From Pandoraea pnomenusa (GTDB lineage Bacteria; Pseudomonadota; Gammaproteobacteria; Burkholderiales; Burkholderiaceae), in NCBI RefSeq assembly GCF_000767615.3, contig NZ_CP009553.3, forward strand, positions 2,728,001 to 2,792,000: a stretch of DNA of 64,000 nucleotides. The letters are read 5' to 3'. The translations under genes and the position numbers were made by a program. Numbering within the stretch: the first letter of the stretch is position 1; the number at the start of each line of letters is the position of its first letter. A model generated the notes under the pieces. That model worked only from the letters and a program-made list of their open reading frames with translations, had not been told where the DNA came from and ran no database searches. Below are positions 17,964-27,308 of the stretch, in pieces.

Positions 17964-18063
17964 GATTACTGCAATTCAACAGTGTCAGTGACGTGCCCCT
18001 ACAGCGTGTTGATTAGCGACGCGTAGTATTTTTGTATCTGCGCCTACTCGAGCCCCAAACCTA

Positions 18064-19125
18064 ATGTCAGCAAACCACAACGCCGCGCTCACGGCACTCG
18101 CAGCGGCCGCTTTGTTCGGCGCGACAACACCGCTCGCCAAAATGCTCGTTGGCTCGTTCTCACCTTTCATGGTGGCGGGACTCTTCTATTTGGGGAGCGG
18201 CATTGGGCTCGCTATCGGGATACTTCTCCGGCGCTTAAGTCGCACCTCAGACAAGCAGAAGCACGAAAGCCGCATCGAGTCAGCGGAGATCCCGTGGCTG
18301 CTAGGCGCTATTGTTGCCGGTGGTGTCGCCGGTCCGGCCTTGCTGATGCTGGGTTTGAGTACGACCCCCGCGGCAACGAGCTCCCTGCTTTTGAATCTCG
18401 AAGGCGTGCTGACGGCCGTGATCGCGTGGATCGTTTTCCGAGAAAACGTTGATCTGCAGATCTTTCTCGGCATGGTGGCCATCGTGCTAGGTGGTGTTGC
18501 CCTGTCGTGGCAACCCGGTACCGCAGGGGTTTCGTCCGGCGCACTGCTTATCATCGGCGCCTGCCTTGCCTGGGCAATCGATAACAACCTGACACGTCGC
18601 GTGTCGACCAACGATGCGATGGTCATCGCATGCATCAAAGGATTGGTGGCCGGCTCCGTCAACCTCTGCATCGCATTGCTACTCGGCGCGCGCCTGCCAA
18701 GCCTGGGCGGCATGGCCGCGGCGATGCTTATCGGGTTTGCTGGCTATGGTGTGAGCCTGGTGCTCTTCGTTCTCGCGTTGCGCAACCTCGGTACGGCGCG
18801 AACAGGTGCGTATTTCTCCGTAGCGCCGATCTTCGGCGTCGCGCTTTCACTCATGCTGTGGCCGGAGGTCCCGTCGCTGCTGTTCTGGATTGCGTTTGCG
18901 CTGATGGCATTGGGCGTGTGGCTCCACGTTCGTGAAAGGCACGAGCACACACATACGCACGAGCCCATGGCTCACAACCACCGCCATCGGCATGACGAGC
19001 ACCACCAGCACCCCCATGACTTCGAGTGGGATGGCACGGAGCCACACACCCACCCGCATCGTCATCTACCGATCACTCACTCGCATGCGCATTTCCCCGA
19101 CATCCATCATCGGCATACGCACTAA
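18064..19125 (+). CDS. DMT/EamA-type exporter with histidine-rich C-terminal tail
   Basis: A 353-residue inner-membrane protein with about ten TM segments and two EamA repeats (LAAAALFGATTPLAK at the start, LSTTPAATSSLLLNLEGVLTAV, then LRNLGTARTGAYFSVAPIFG). The last roughly 66 residues are soluble and contain about 23 histidines in HxH and HH runs with Asp/Glu, the form of a metal-binding tail. It is divergent from chrB with ChrB-type repeats between them. EamA relatives with such tails are associated with heavy-metal loci. Metal binding and link to chromate are inferred; the substrate is unknown. Confidence 0.85.
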   Translation: MSANHNAALTALAAAALFGATTPLAKMLVGSFSPFMVAGLFYLGSGIGLAIGILLRRLSRTSDKQKHESRIESAEIPWLLGAIVAGGVAGPALLMLGLSTTPAATSSLLLNLEGVLTAVIAWIVFRENVDLQIFLGMVAIVLGGVALSWQPGTAGVSSGALLIIGACLAWAIDNNLTRRVSTNDAMVIACIKGLVAGSVNLCIALLLGARLPSLGGMAAAMLIGFAGYGVSLVLFVLALRNLGTARTGAYFSVAPIFGVALSLMLWPEVPSLLFWIAFALMALGVWLHVRERHEHTHTHEPMAHNHRHRHDEHHQHPHDFEWDGTEPHTHPHRHLPITHSHAHFPDIHHRHTH

Positions 19126-19340
19126 GCCTCGTGTTCTCATAGAGACAGACTCGTCCGGCTGGTAACGCCCAAACAGACCAATCGTCGGCCGCTGCAAGTG
19201 TTGCGTTCTGCGCCCCTCCCCCCGCAACAAAGCCCTGAAATCCTGGCACGCAACAGTCAGTGCGCGAAAAAATCGATTAATCCCAGAAAATTTGGGAAGT
19301 TCGGGCGCGCAACAGCCTCACTAAGTACCAAGTTTGCGAA

Positions 19341-20183
19341 TTACAGAATGAGGCGACCTTCGATGCAGGTCACGGCGTCGCCGCCGATCCAAACTTTGTC
19401 GCCGACCTGCGTGACCTCGATGCAGCCGGCACGCCCCATGGTCAGGCCCTGACTCACGCGGTATCGCGCAGGCGCCAATCCGGCCCCGAGCAGCCACTGG
19501 GCGATGCCCGCGTTCAGGCTGCCGGTCGCCGGATCCTCCGGCATTCCGTCGCCGGCGATGAAGGCCCGTACCTCGAACTGTGCGTCGCTGTCGTCGCGCC
19601 GCGGATCGCAAGGCGCAATCACGCCGACGGCCAGTCCGAGCAGCGCCTGATAGTCGGGTTTCAAATCCAGCACCTGCTGACGATTGGCCAGCATCACGGC
19701 CAGCCAGCCCGCGCCGTTGTCGACCCATTGGGCAGCGACGATCGCCCCCGGAGCCAGCCCCAGTCCCTGACGCACGCGCTCCAGAAGTTCGGGCGCCAGC
19801 GCTCCGCTACGCAGCAATGGCGGCGCCAGGAACGCCAATTGCCGCCCCTCACGGCGGATGCGCACCAGCCCCACCGCGCATTCCTGAACAATCTCCTCGC
19901 CTTTGGGCTCGCCACCCGACTCGAGCCACGCATGGCAACTGCCAAGCGTTGGATGTCCGGCGAACGGCAGCTCCTCCCGGGTGGTGAATATCCGCAGACG
20001 GTAATCGGCCCGCGGATCGGTCGGCGCAAGAATGAAAGTGGTCTCGCTAAGGTTCGTCCAGTTGGCAAATGTCGCCATCTGCTGGTCGTTCAGCGCTTCG
20101 GCATCGAACACCACCGCCACCGGGTTGCCCTTTAGCGGCACGGAACTGAAAACGTCGACCTGCTTGAATCTCGTTGAACTCAT
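19341..20183 (-). CDS. PhzF family isomerase/epimerase-like protein
   Basis: A 280-residue protein of the PhzF/diaminopimelate-epimerase fold. The N-terminal half has FKQVDVFSSVPLKGNPVAVVFDA and NLSETTFIL, whose Glu corresponds to the PhzF catalytic acid, and ELPFAGHPTLGSCHAWL. The C-terminal half has FIAGDGMPEDPATGSLNAGIAQWL, the family GDG..DPATGS loop. Most such single genes are unassigned and are unlikely to make phenazine without a phz cluster. It is a lone gene 48 bases from the end of the P-type ATPase gene on the same strand. Confidence 0.9.
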   Translation of the reverse strand: MSSTRFKQVDVFSSVPLKGNPVAVVFDAEALNDQQMATFANWTNLSETTFILAPTDPRADYRLRIFTTREELPFAGHPTLGSCHAWLESGGEPKGEEIVQECAVGLVRIRREGRQLAFLAPPLLRSGALAPELLERVRQGLGLAPGAIVAAQWVDNGAGWLAVMLANRQQVLDLKPDYQALLGLAVGVIAPCDPRRDDSDAQFEVRAFIAGDGMPEDPATGSLNAGIAQWLLGAGLAPARYRVSQGLTMGRAGCIEVTQVGDKVWIGGDAVTCIEGRLIL

Positions 20184-20230
20184 GGAATGCCTGCCTCGTG
20201 CCCTCGTAGGATGGCGAGTCTACGCCCAAT

Positions 20231-22645
20231 TCAATCAGCGCTCCTATCCGTCCTATCCGTCCTATCCGACCAGGCAACAAGCGCGAAACGGCGAAACACG
20301 GTTCGCTTGACCCGATCCAAAATCAAAGCGAACACGGCAACCGCCAGGATCAAGGCGCCGACGAGCGCTACGGGAACCGCATCCATCAGCGTCCCGGTCA
20401 CTGCCAACGCACACACCAAAACCACATCGACGACGCTGACCCACGCCATGAGCTCGCCTGGCGCCACGGCCCACATGGGACCGTCGCTGCGCAAAACGTA
20501 AATGTTGGCCTGTGTCGTAAAGACAAGCAGCAGGAAAACCAGCGTTTGTCTCTGTGGCTCGCTCAGCCCCAAGAACGAGCGCGCACCGAAATACAGCGAC
20601 AACGTGAAAACGAGCGAAACCGCGCCGAGCGCGGCAGCAGCCCCCATGAGCTGTCCGACTCGCCAGCGTTGCGGCATTGCCGCCGGCCGCGCACGATCGG
20701 CGGCAATACTCATCGTGACGAAATCGTTCGCGAACAACAACAGCACGAGCAACTTCGGGGAAATGGCGAAGCCATCGGTGAGCCACAGCCCTAGCGTGAG
20801 GAAAACTACGATCTCCAACGTCTTCACAATCTTGTTCAGCACATACGTGAGCATGCGCCGGTGGACCTCTCGCCCGGTACGAACTACCATCAGCACGCCG
20901 CCCAGGCCCGCATCGGTCAGGACGACGCCCGCCGCAGCCTTGGCTACGTCGGTGGCGCTTGCCACGGCAATGCCGAGCTCCGCCTGCCTGAGCGCCGGCG
21001 CGTCATTGACGCCATCCCCGGTCATCCCCGTGACATGCCCTGCCCGCTGCAGCGCGACGACAATGGCGTGCTTTTCCTCGGGCAGGACCCGGGCGAAGAT
21101 GTCGCACTGCTCCGGCTTGTCAAGATCGTTGCCGCCGGGCACGCAGATCCGCGCTCCCAGCCCGAGTCGGGTTCCCATCGCCCGTGCCGTTTCGAGTGCG
21201 TCGCCAGTGGCCATGCAAACGCGCACGCCCAGCCGCCGAAGTGCCGCGATGAGTTCCGCCGCATCGTCCCGCGGCGGGTCCGAGAGCCCGATCAGGCCGA
21301 TCGGCCGAATTGCCCCTGCCGGCCCCGCGGCAACGGCGAGCACGCGTGCGCCGCCGCCGGCCACCTCCCTCCCCTGCGCCTGCGCCACCTGAAGTTGCAC
21401 CGCATCGGCTGAGCAATGCTCGAATACCGCCCGGGTCGCGCCTTTTAGCGCATGCCACGGCCGCCCCTCCACGTCATAGATGCCTTCGCTGAATCGAGTC
21501 TCCGGATCAAACGGCCGAAAGTCCGTACGTACAGGCAAGCTGTCCGCCTTTGCACTCCCGCGATAAGCCGCAAGAATTGCCAGATCCAGCGGATCTTGCG
21601 ACGCATCGTCGCTGGCCATCGCGGCAGTGCGAAGCACCGTCTGCTCGTCCACATCCGCCAACGTCCTGACTTCGGAAACGCCAAGCGCATTCTTCGTGAG
21701 CGTGCCCGTCTTGTCCGAAAGGAGCGTGTCCATTGCCGCAGCCTCTTCCACCGCGGGCAACCGCGTGACCAGCACGCCCTGCTTCGACAGTTGCATGCTT
21801 GCCATCGCGGTGGCCAAGGTATAGGTTGCCGGCAACGCAACAGGGACCGAAGCGACGAGCAACAGCAACGCGAACACCACCGTGTCGCCCGGTGCAAGAC
21901 CGTGCGTGACAGCATGAAGCGTGACCAGCACCACGAGCACGAAGTCGAAGGCCACCAGCCACTTCACGATGGCGAGAATGGTGCGCTGCATGTGGCTGGG
22001 CGCGTTGGATGTGCGCACAAGCTCTGCGGTCCGGCCAAAGCGGGTGCGCGATCCGGTGGAAGTCACTTCGCCGCTCGCTTCACCCCGATGCACGATCGAT
22101 CCGGCATAGGCGGGCTGCCCCGGGCCCGCGTCGACGGGGAGTGACTCACCGGTCAGCGTTGACTGGTCGAGCGTCACGGCGCCGGCGAAAAGCACGAGGT
22201 CCGCCGGGACGATATCGCCGGCTCGCAGATGCACCACATCTCCCGGCACCAACTGTTGCGCGGAAATACGCCCCCATCGGGCGTCGCGCAACACGCGAGC
22301 GCTGACCTGAAGCTGCCTGCGCAACAAAGCCAGCGCGTCTTGCGCGCGACGCTCCTGCAGGAAAGCGGCCAACGCATTGAACGCGAGCAGAAGCAGAATG
22401 ATCAGCGCCTCCTGATCGCGGCGCAGCAACACCTGCAGGACGATCACCCCTTCGAGCATCCACGGTATCGGCCCCCAGAGCTTTCCTAGTAGTTGGCGCC
22501 ACCCAGATGTGCCAACCGCCTGAACGGCATTCGCGCCATAGGATTGCAGCCGGGACTGCGCCTGCGCGGAGGTGAGCCCCGTCAAGCGGTCCGTCGGCGG
22601 CAATGCCGCCGCGGCTTGCGCAGGTGGTTCAGCCATGATCGTCAT
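20231..22645 (-). CDS. Plasma-membrane proton-type P-ATPase (P3A-like)
   Basis: About 804 residues. In order: GLTSAQAQSRLQSYGANAV (N-terminal cation-ATPase domain), TM1-2, LTGESLPVD in the actuator, PVALPATYTLA in TM4, the phosphorylation site LLSDKTGTLTKN, MATGDALETARAMG, MTGDGVNDAPALRQAELGIAVASATDVAKAAA and six C-terminal TM segments. The PVALPATYT sequence and short length resemble H+-pumping P3A ATPases. ATG 22645 or 22636 is likely; a GTG at 22675 is possible. The C terminus has three SDR/TDR units encoded by a 9-bp tandem repeat. It is divergent from the DUF4148 gene and shares a promoter region holding a CTAAG direct repeat. Confidence 0.88.
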   Translation of the reverse strand: MTIMAEPPAQAAAALPPTDRLTGLTSAQAQSRLQSYGANAVQAVGTSGWRQLLGKLWGPIPWMLEGVIVLQVLLRRDQEALIILLLLAFNALAAFLQERRAQDALALLRRQLQVSARVLRDARWGRISAQQLVPGDVVHLRAGDIVPADLVLFAGAVTLDQSTLTGESLPVDAGPGQPAYAGSIVHRGEASGEVTSTGSRTRFGRTAELVRTSNAPSHMQRTILAIVKWLVAFDFVLVVLVTLHAVTHGLAPGDTVVFALLLLVASVPVALPATYTLATAMASMQLSKQGVLVTRLPAVEEAAAMDTLLSDKTGTLTKNALGVSEVRTLADVDEQTVLRTAAMASDDASQDPLDLAILAAYRGSAKADSLPVRTDFRPFDPETRFSEGIYDVEGRPWHALKGATRAVFEHCSADAVQLQVAQAQGREVAGGGARVLAVAAGPAGAIRPIGLIGLSDPPRDDAAELIAALRRLGVRVCMATGDALETARAMGTRLGLGARICVPGGNDLDKPEQCDIFARVLPEEKHAIVVALQRAGHVTGMTGDGVNDAPALRQAELGIAVASATDVAKAAAGVVLTDAGLGGVLMVVRTGREVHRRMLTYVLNKIVKTLEIVVFLTLGLWLTDGFAISPKLLVLLLFANDFVTMSIAADRARPAAMPQRWRVGQLMGAAAALGAVSLVFTLSLYFGARSFLGLSEPQRQTLVFLLLVFTTQANIYVLRSDGPMWAVAPGELMAWVSVVDVVLVCALAVTGTLMDAVPVALVGALILAVAVFALILDRVKRTVFRRFALVAWSDRTDRTDRSAD
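20241..20268. repeat. 9-bp tandem repeat at the 3' end of the P-ATPase gene
   Basis: Three consecutive copies of TCCTATCCG (GGATAGGAC on the coding strand) encode the repeated Asp-Arg-Thr tail just before the stop codon. Copy number could vary by slippage without shifting frame. Confidence 0.75.
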
Positions 22646-22759
22646 CGTCGGGCGAGATCCGTTTTCCAGGGCCACAAACGCGCGTGATGTCGGCTCGGGC
22701 GACCGCCGCCCGCCTTGGCCTAAGCATACTCCGCGGCAAGGCGCCCGCGGTTCGCCCCG

Positions 22760-22775
22760 CTAAGGTTTTGCTAAG
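22760..22775. promoter_or_regulatory. CTAAG-N6-CTAAG response-regulator box (copy 1)
   Basis: CTAAG at 22760-22764 and again at 22771-22775, an 11-bp period. It is placed between the P-ATPase gene and the DUF4148 gene. The same arrangement precedes both response-regulator genes (23354 and 62021). OmpR/PmrA/QseB-type regulators bind direct repeats with this spacing; the specific binder is inferred. Confidence 0.65.
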
Positions 22776-22862
22776 GCTTCACGCCTACGATCGAATCGAA
22801 GGCTCTGCGATGGCTTCGATATTCGCACCTTCCTTTTGATCGTCAACGTTAGGAGCTCAATC

Positions 22863-23294
22863 ATGAAGATGTCATATGTTGCCGTCCTGTTCGCCCTGCT
22901 GGGATCGTTCGGCGCCGTTCAGGCAAACGCCCAGGCGGCTTCCCTCCCGTCGTCGATGCAATCGACGATGTCCCTTCCCGCCAACGTCGATTCGCTGACG
23001 CCGCTGCCCCGGGCGCAGGTGTATCGACAGCTTGTGAGCGCGGAACGACATGACGTTCTTCAACAAGGCGACACCGTCTATCCGAGGACCGCGACGAGCC
23101 ATCGGCCGAACGCCAACCTCACACGAGCCTCGGTCGAACACAGCCTGCGCCGCGCCGAGCAGCAAGGCTTGCTGACCGAGCCCCGGAACGCGTACCCTGT
23201 TCTCCACGTCGCCCCTCGGACAAGCCTGGCCTGGACGCCAAAGATGCAGGTCGCGGGCGAGGCATCGATCCAGCACCTTTATGAGAATCCGTAA
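22863..23294 (+). CDS. Secreted DUF4148-like small protein
   Basis: A 143-residue protein with an N-terminal signal peptide (MKMSYVAVLFALLGSFGAVQANAQA, cleavage expected after the final AxA). The mature part is short and polar: LTRASVEHSLRRAEQQGLL resembles the RAEV...L core of DUF4148 proteins common in Burkholderiaceae. AGGAG at 22850-22854 fixes the ATG at 22863. It lies between the CTAAG box and the first two-component system, so it may belong to that regulon. The function of the family is not known. Confidence 0.75.
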   Translation: MKMSYVAVLFALLGSFGAVQANAQAASLPSSMQSTMSLPANVDSLTPLPRAQVYRQLVSAERHDVLQQGDTVYPRTATSHRPNANLTRASVEHSLRRAEQQGLLTEPRNAYPVLHVAPRTSLAWTPKMQVAGEASIQHLYENP

Positions 23295-23353
23295 TCTCCT
23301 GGCAGGACTGCGCCGCTCGCCTTGGGCAACGCGGGACCACCGACGCGGGCACG

Positions 23354-23369
23354 CTAAGTCTTTGCTAAG
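23354..23369. promoter_or_regulatory. CTAAG-N6-CTAAG response-regulator box (copy 2)
   Basis: CTAAG at 23354-23358 and 23365-23369, 122 bases upstream of the first response regulator. It has the same 11-bp period as the boxes at 22760 and 62021, which suggests autoregulation. Confidence 0.65.
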
Positions 23370-23490
23370 CGTCGTGCCTCACAATGTGTCCGAGTGAGGC
23401 ACGACATTCCGCGGGGAGTGTCGATCGGGCCCAATGCCGGCAACGCGCACCGACGAAAGCGCATCGCCGTGTCACCTCAGAGACCAGGAC

Positions 23491-24156
23491 ATGCGAATTT
23501 TGCTCGTCGAAGACGATCCGATGATTGGCCGCGTCGTGCGCGACTCGCTCAGAGATGCGACGTTCGCGGTCGATTGGGTCAACGACGGACAGGCGGCCCT
23601 CGCCGCCACCGAGTGCCAACATTACGATCTGGTGTTGCTCGACCTTGGCCTGCCTCGCGAGGATGGCCACACCGTTCTGCAAAACCTCAGAGCCAAAGGG
23701 CAGCGCGTTCCGGTCATCATCGTTACGGCCCGGGACGCATTGCCGGAACGACTCAAAGGCCTTGACGCCGGCGCTGACGACTACATCCTGAAGCCGTTCG
23801 AAATGGCGGAATTGCTCGCGCGCATTCGTGCGGTGATGCGCCGCCAGTCCGGACAGGCGTTGCCCGTCATGACGAACGGGGTCGTGACCCTCGATCCGGC
23901 AACGCGCGAGGCGCGGACAACCGCATCGGCCGCGGTGCAACTGTCCAATCGGGAGTTCGCATTGCTCGAGGCACTGCTCACTCGCCCCGGCGCGATCCTG
24001 TCGCGCAGCGACCTCGAAGACCGGATTTATGGATGGGGCGAGGAAGTCGAGAGCAACGCGATCGAATTCCTCATCCATTCGCTTCGCAAGAAACTCGGCA
24101 CGGACACGATCCGGAATGTGAGAGGCGCAGGATGGATGGTCACAAAGCGCGACTGA
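23491..24156 (+). CDS. OmpR-family response regulator (PmrA/QseB-like), first system
   Basis: A 221-residue response regulator. The receiver domain (about 1-115) has the acidic pair in LLVEDDPMIG, the phosphorylated Asp in LVLLDLGLPREDG, the Thr in IIVTARD and the Lys in DYILKPFEMAELLARI. The C-terminal winged helix (about 125-218) ends RKKLGTDTIRNVRGAGWMV. The start at ATG 23491 is set by the MRILLVEDD core; the upstream open frame has no ribosome site. The stop lies inside the sensor-kinase gene (25-base overlap). It is close in sequence to the regulator at 62130. Confidence 0.93.
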   Translation: MRILLVEDDPMIGRVVRDSLRDATFAVDWVNDGQAALAATECQHYDLVLLDLGLPREDGHTVLQNLRAKGQRVPVIIVTARDALPERLKGLDAGADDYILKPFEMAELLARIRAVMRRQSGQALPVMTNGVVTLDPATREARTTASAAVQLSNREFALLEALLTRPGAILSRSDLEDRIYGWGEEVESNAIEFLIHSLRKKLGTDTIRNVRGAGWMVTKRD

Positions 24157-25532
24157 GCGACTCGCTTCGGCTTCGCCTGAGCCTGTGGCTCTCGGTCGCC
24201 ATCCTGGTGTTCGCCGGCATTGCCGGCGTGATCTCGTTTGGCGCCGCCTTCGACGAAGCCCACGAACTCCAGGACGACATCCTGCGGCAGGTCGCCGCGC
24301 TCGTCGACAATAACCATCTCCCCGCGAGCGAGTTTCAGGACATCCAGGCGCCGCAGGCAAACAGCGACGACGCACGCGTCGTCGTCCAGCGCCTCGGGGT
24401 CTCCCCGCCGCCCGGCAGCGGTCCAACCGATGGCGACGACAAGCTGCCGCTGCCGTTGACGTTGTCGATTCCGGACGGGCTCGCGACAGTGAAGGTCGGC
24501 GGAGAACCTTACCGTGTGCTCGCCAAGACACTGAAATCCGGCGAGCGCATCGCCGTCGCGCAGGAAACCGACGTCCGGGACCAAATCGCACGCACCAGTG
24601 CCATTCGCACCGTCATGCCGCTGATCGCCTTCGTCCCGGTATTGCTGCTCGTGGTCGGCTGGCTCGTTCGGCGAGTATTCCGCCCAGTGGCCAGCCTCTC
24701 GCGCGAGATCGATCAGCGTCAGTACAGCGAACTGCATGCCGTTCCGACGGAACACCTGCCCAACGAAATTCGGCCGTTCCTTCACGCGATCAACAACCTG
24801 TTGGCGCGCGTGTCCACGTCGGTCGATGCCCAGCACCGCTTCGTCGCCGACGCCGCCCACGAGCTTCGCACACCGCTCACGGCGCTTTCCCTGCAAGCCG
24901 AGCGGCTCGCCGAAGCGCCGATGTCCGAGTCCGCAAGCGAGCGTCTGGTGGAATTGCGGCAGGGCATCGAGCGAAATCGACATCTTCTGGATCACTTGCT
25001 CGCGCTCTCCGGTGTGCAGGCAACACAGCAAGACGCCAATGCGCGCACCGACTCCGCCCTCAAGATATTCCGCCGCACGCTCGAAACCCTGCACCCGCTT
25101 GCCGAAGCCAAACAGATCGACATCGGCATCGAGGCGCAGGAGGACGCCGCCCTGCCGGTGAGCGAGACGGACCTGGAGATGCTGATGAAGAATCTCGTCG
25201 ACAATGCGATTCGCTACACGCCGTCCGGTGGGCGCGTCGACCTCGTGCTCGAGTCGGATTCCCGTCAGGTCGTGCTTCGGGTCAGGGACACCGGCCCCGG
25301 CATTGCCCCGGAAGAACGTGAGCGTGTGTTCGATCCGTTCTATCGCGTCCTTGGAACACAGACCACGGGCTCGGGCCTTGGGTTGGCGATTGCGAAGGCC
25401 GTCGCCGACAAATCCGGGGCGCGGATTCGTCTTTCCTATATCAACGAAAGCACTTCCGACGAAAGCGCCCGCTACGGCTTGGACGTGAGCGTCATTTTCC
25501 CGCCAGTCTCCGTCGCCAATACCAAGGGATAA
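24132..25532 (+). CDS. Sensor histidine kinase, first system
   Basis: A 466-residue membrane kinase. A first TM segment (about 16-38) is followed by a periplasmic sensor part of about 120 residues, a second TM segment (about 160-182), HAMP, and HisKA with the phosphorylated His in FVADAAHELRTPLTAL (about 235-250). The ATPase domain has NLVDNAIRYTP (N box), DTGPGIAPEE (G1) and GSGLGLAIAK (G2). Its gene overlaps the regulator gene by 25 bases. The periplasmic part begins AAFDEAHELQDDILRQVAALVD, closely matching the paralogous kinase at 62786. The stimulus is unknown; Qse/Pmr-type kinases sense metal, acid or other envelope signals. Confidence 0.93.
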   Translation: MDGHKARLSDSLRLRLSLWLSVAILVFAGIAGVISFGAAFDEAHELQDDILRQVAALVDNNHLPASEFQDIQAPQANSDDARVVVQRLGVSPPPGSGPTDGDDKLPLPLTLSIPDGLATVKVGGEPYRVLAKTLKSGERIAVAQETDVRDQIARTSAIRTVMPLIAFVPVLLLVVGWLVRRVFRPVASLSREIDQRQYSELHAVPTEHLPNEIRPFLHAINNLLARVSTSVDAQHRFVADAAHELRTPLTALSLQAERLAEAPMSESASERLVELRQGIERNRHLLDHLLALSGVQATQQDANARTDSALKIFRRTLETLHPLAEAKQIDIGIEAQEDAALPVSETDLEMLMKNLVDNAIRYTPSGGRVDLVLESDSRQVVLRVRDTGPGIAPEERERVFDPFYRVLGTQTTGSGLGLAIAKAVADKSGARIRLSYINESTSDESARYGLDVSVIFPPVSVANTKG

Positions 25533-25688
25533 TGCGCTGGCGCGTCTGCCGGCACCGACCGGAATACGGCTACACTGGGCATTCGGTGACGTACGGGCAG
25601 CACGAGCCTCGTCGTTCCGCAGCCGCACGGGCGCTCACGAAAACGACGCACATGACGCGCACGGCAACCCGCCATGGAGAGTCCCCAC

Positions 25689-26234
25689 ATGAAACGCCAT
25701 TTGTACGCCGCTGCCGCGGCATCTCCCATTCTTCTGCTGGGCACCCTCGCGCTTGCAGCGTCGGCGCGTGCCAACGATACGCCGCGCCAGATGGATGTGT
25801 CGCGACGCGGCGCCGATGTCATGCCGTTCTCCCTTGCGGCGACGACCCACGTCTTCTCGAAAACTGCCGACGGCGGCATCCAGCAGGTCGTGACCAAGAC
25901 ACACGATCCGAAGCAGGTCACGCTGATTCGCGAACACCTGTCGGCCATCGCCCAGCGTTTCTCCGCCGGCGATTTCGGAGCGCCCGGTCAGATCCATGGC
26001 GCGGACATGCCCGGTTTGGCCGCACTGCGCGCAGCGAAGCCGGGGGAACTTGACATTCGCTATCGCGACTTGCCCAACGGCGGCGAAATTGCGTACCGTT
26101 CGAAACACGGGCGTCTGGTCGCCGCGCTGCACCAGTGGTTCGATGCCCAGTTATCAGACCATGGCCACGACGCAACCGACAAACAGGACGCCGGCATGAC
26201 CCACCATCACTCGATGGACATGCCGACGAAATAG
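25689..26234 (+). CDS. Exported hypothetical protein with His/Met-rich C terminus
   Basis: A 181-residue protein with a signal peptide (MKRHLYAAAAASPILLLGTLALAASARA). The mature part has FSLAATTHVFSKTADGGIQQVV, where HVF and DP..V pairs recur in exported metal-related proteins of this group, and it ends MTHHHSMDMPTK with a compact His/Met cluster of the kind that can hold copper or another soft metal. GGAGAG upstream decides the ATG at 25689. It lies 156 bases after the first two-component system. No recognised family; metal binding is inferred. Confidence 0.65.
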   Translation: MKRHLYAAAAASPILLLGTLALAASARANDTPRQMDVSRRGADVMPFSLAATTHVFSKTADGGIQQVVTKTHDPKQVTLIREHLSAIAQRFSAGDFGAPGQIHGADMPGLAALRAAKPGELDIRYRDLPNGGEIAYRSKHGRLVAALHQWFDAQLSDHGHDATDKQDAGMTHHHSMDMPTK

Positions 26235-26396
26235 TCGAAGATCCCGGGCAGACTGCCAACCTCCCCTCGCCTTGCGCGCAGGCCTCGACCAAGCGACGAT
26301 CGCGCCGTGCCGGGAGGGTTGATCCACATCAACGCGCGATGCCGGGCGTGATCTACGCTTGCGTATCATGCGCTGCGCATGGACAGGAGGTCGCCC

Positions 26397-27263
26397 GTGA
26401 ACGCCAACGTTCTGATTTCGCCGGCAGCATTGTCCGCCATGCTGAACACGGAGGCCGCCGTCGTCGTCGACACGCGCGACGCGGCCAATTACGCCGAAGC
26501 CCACATCCCGGGGGCCGTCAATATTCACGAGATCTTTACCTATCTTGCGACCTCGACGCCCGAGGGCCTGAATGCGCTTCACGACACGTTTGCCAACGCC
26601 TTCGGCAAGGCCGGGCTGTCCGGCAAGGAAACCGCCGTGATCTACGAGCAATCGATGGAAACGGGGTTCGGGCAATCCTGTCGGGGTTATGTCCTGCTGC
26701 GCTTTCTCGGCTACCCGCGCGACAAGATCAAGGTACTCCACGGCGGCTTTGCGGCGTGGCGCGCGGCCGGGCTGCCCAGCTCGACCGAGGTTCCGCATCC
26801 GGCGCCGGTGGCGTTTCCGGAGAACGCCGGCGCGCGCGACATTCTCGTCGATCTCGCCGCAATGAAGATCGCCGTCGCCGATAAACGCATCGTGAAACTC
26901 GATGTGCGTGACGTGGACGAATGGATCGCCGAGAGTTCATCGCCGTACGGCAAGGACTTCTGCCCCCGCAAAGGGCGAATTCCCGGTTCGGTATGGATCG
27001 AATGGTATCGAATGATGAAGCCGACCCCGACGGGCAAGATGTTCAAATCGCCCAGCGAAATTCTCGCCGAATGCGCCACGGTGGGCATTTCGCGCGACAC
27101 GCCGGTCATCGTGTTCTGCTTCAAGGGCGCGCGTGCATCCAACACGTTCGTCGCGCTCGAAGAGGCCGGGATCAGGAATGTTCGGTTGTACTTCGGCTCC
27201 TGGAACGAGTGGTCCCGCGACCCCTCGCTCCCGATCGAGGAAGGGCTTCCCTACAGGATGTGA
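26397..27263 (+). CDS. Double-rhodanese sulfurtransferase
   Basis: A 288-residue protein with two rhodanese domains. Domain 1 (about 5-130) has VVVDTRDAANYAEAHIPGAVNI, and its active-loop equivalent is GQSCRGYVLLRFLG. Domain 2 (about 150-285) has VKLDVRDVDEW, GRIPGSVWIEW and the catalytic loop VFCFKGARASNTFVAL with its Cys. GTG 26397 is taken as the start because AGGAGG ends six bases before it; an ATG at 26379 lies upstream of that ribosome site. Such enzymes move sulfane sulfur from thiosulfate or 3-mercaptopyruvate to thiols or cyanide. It has no signal peptide, so it should be cytoplasmic. Confidence 0.9.
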   Translation: MNANVLISPAALSAMLNTEAAVVVDTRDAANYAEAHIPGAVNIHEIFTYLATSTPEGLNALHDTFANAFGKAGLSGKETAVIYEQSMETGFGQSCRGYVLLRFLGYPRDKIKVLHGGFAAWRAAGLPSSTEVPHPAPVAFPENAGARDILVDLAAMKIAVADKRIVKLDVRDVDEWIAESSSPYGKDFCPRKGRIPGSVWIEWYRMMKPTPTGKMFKSPSEILAECATVGISRDTPVIVFCFKGARASNTFVALEEAGIRNVRLYFGSWNEWSRDPSLPIEEGLPYRM

Positions 27264-27308
27264 CGGGCATATCCCCTGCCCCCGGGCCAGGAGGACATGC
27301 CCCGCCGG

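Noticed and set aside
26379..26396. ATG 26379 as the sulfurtransferase start
   Set aside because: The AGGAGG lies downstream of that ATG and six bases before GTG 26397, which therefore is the better start.
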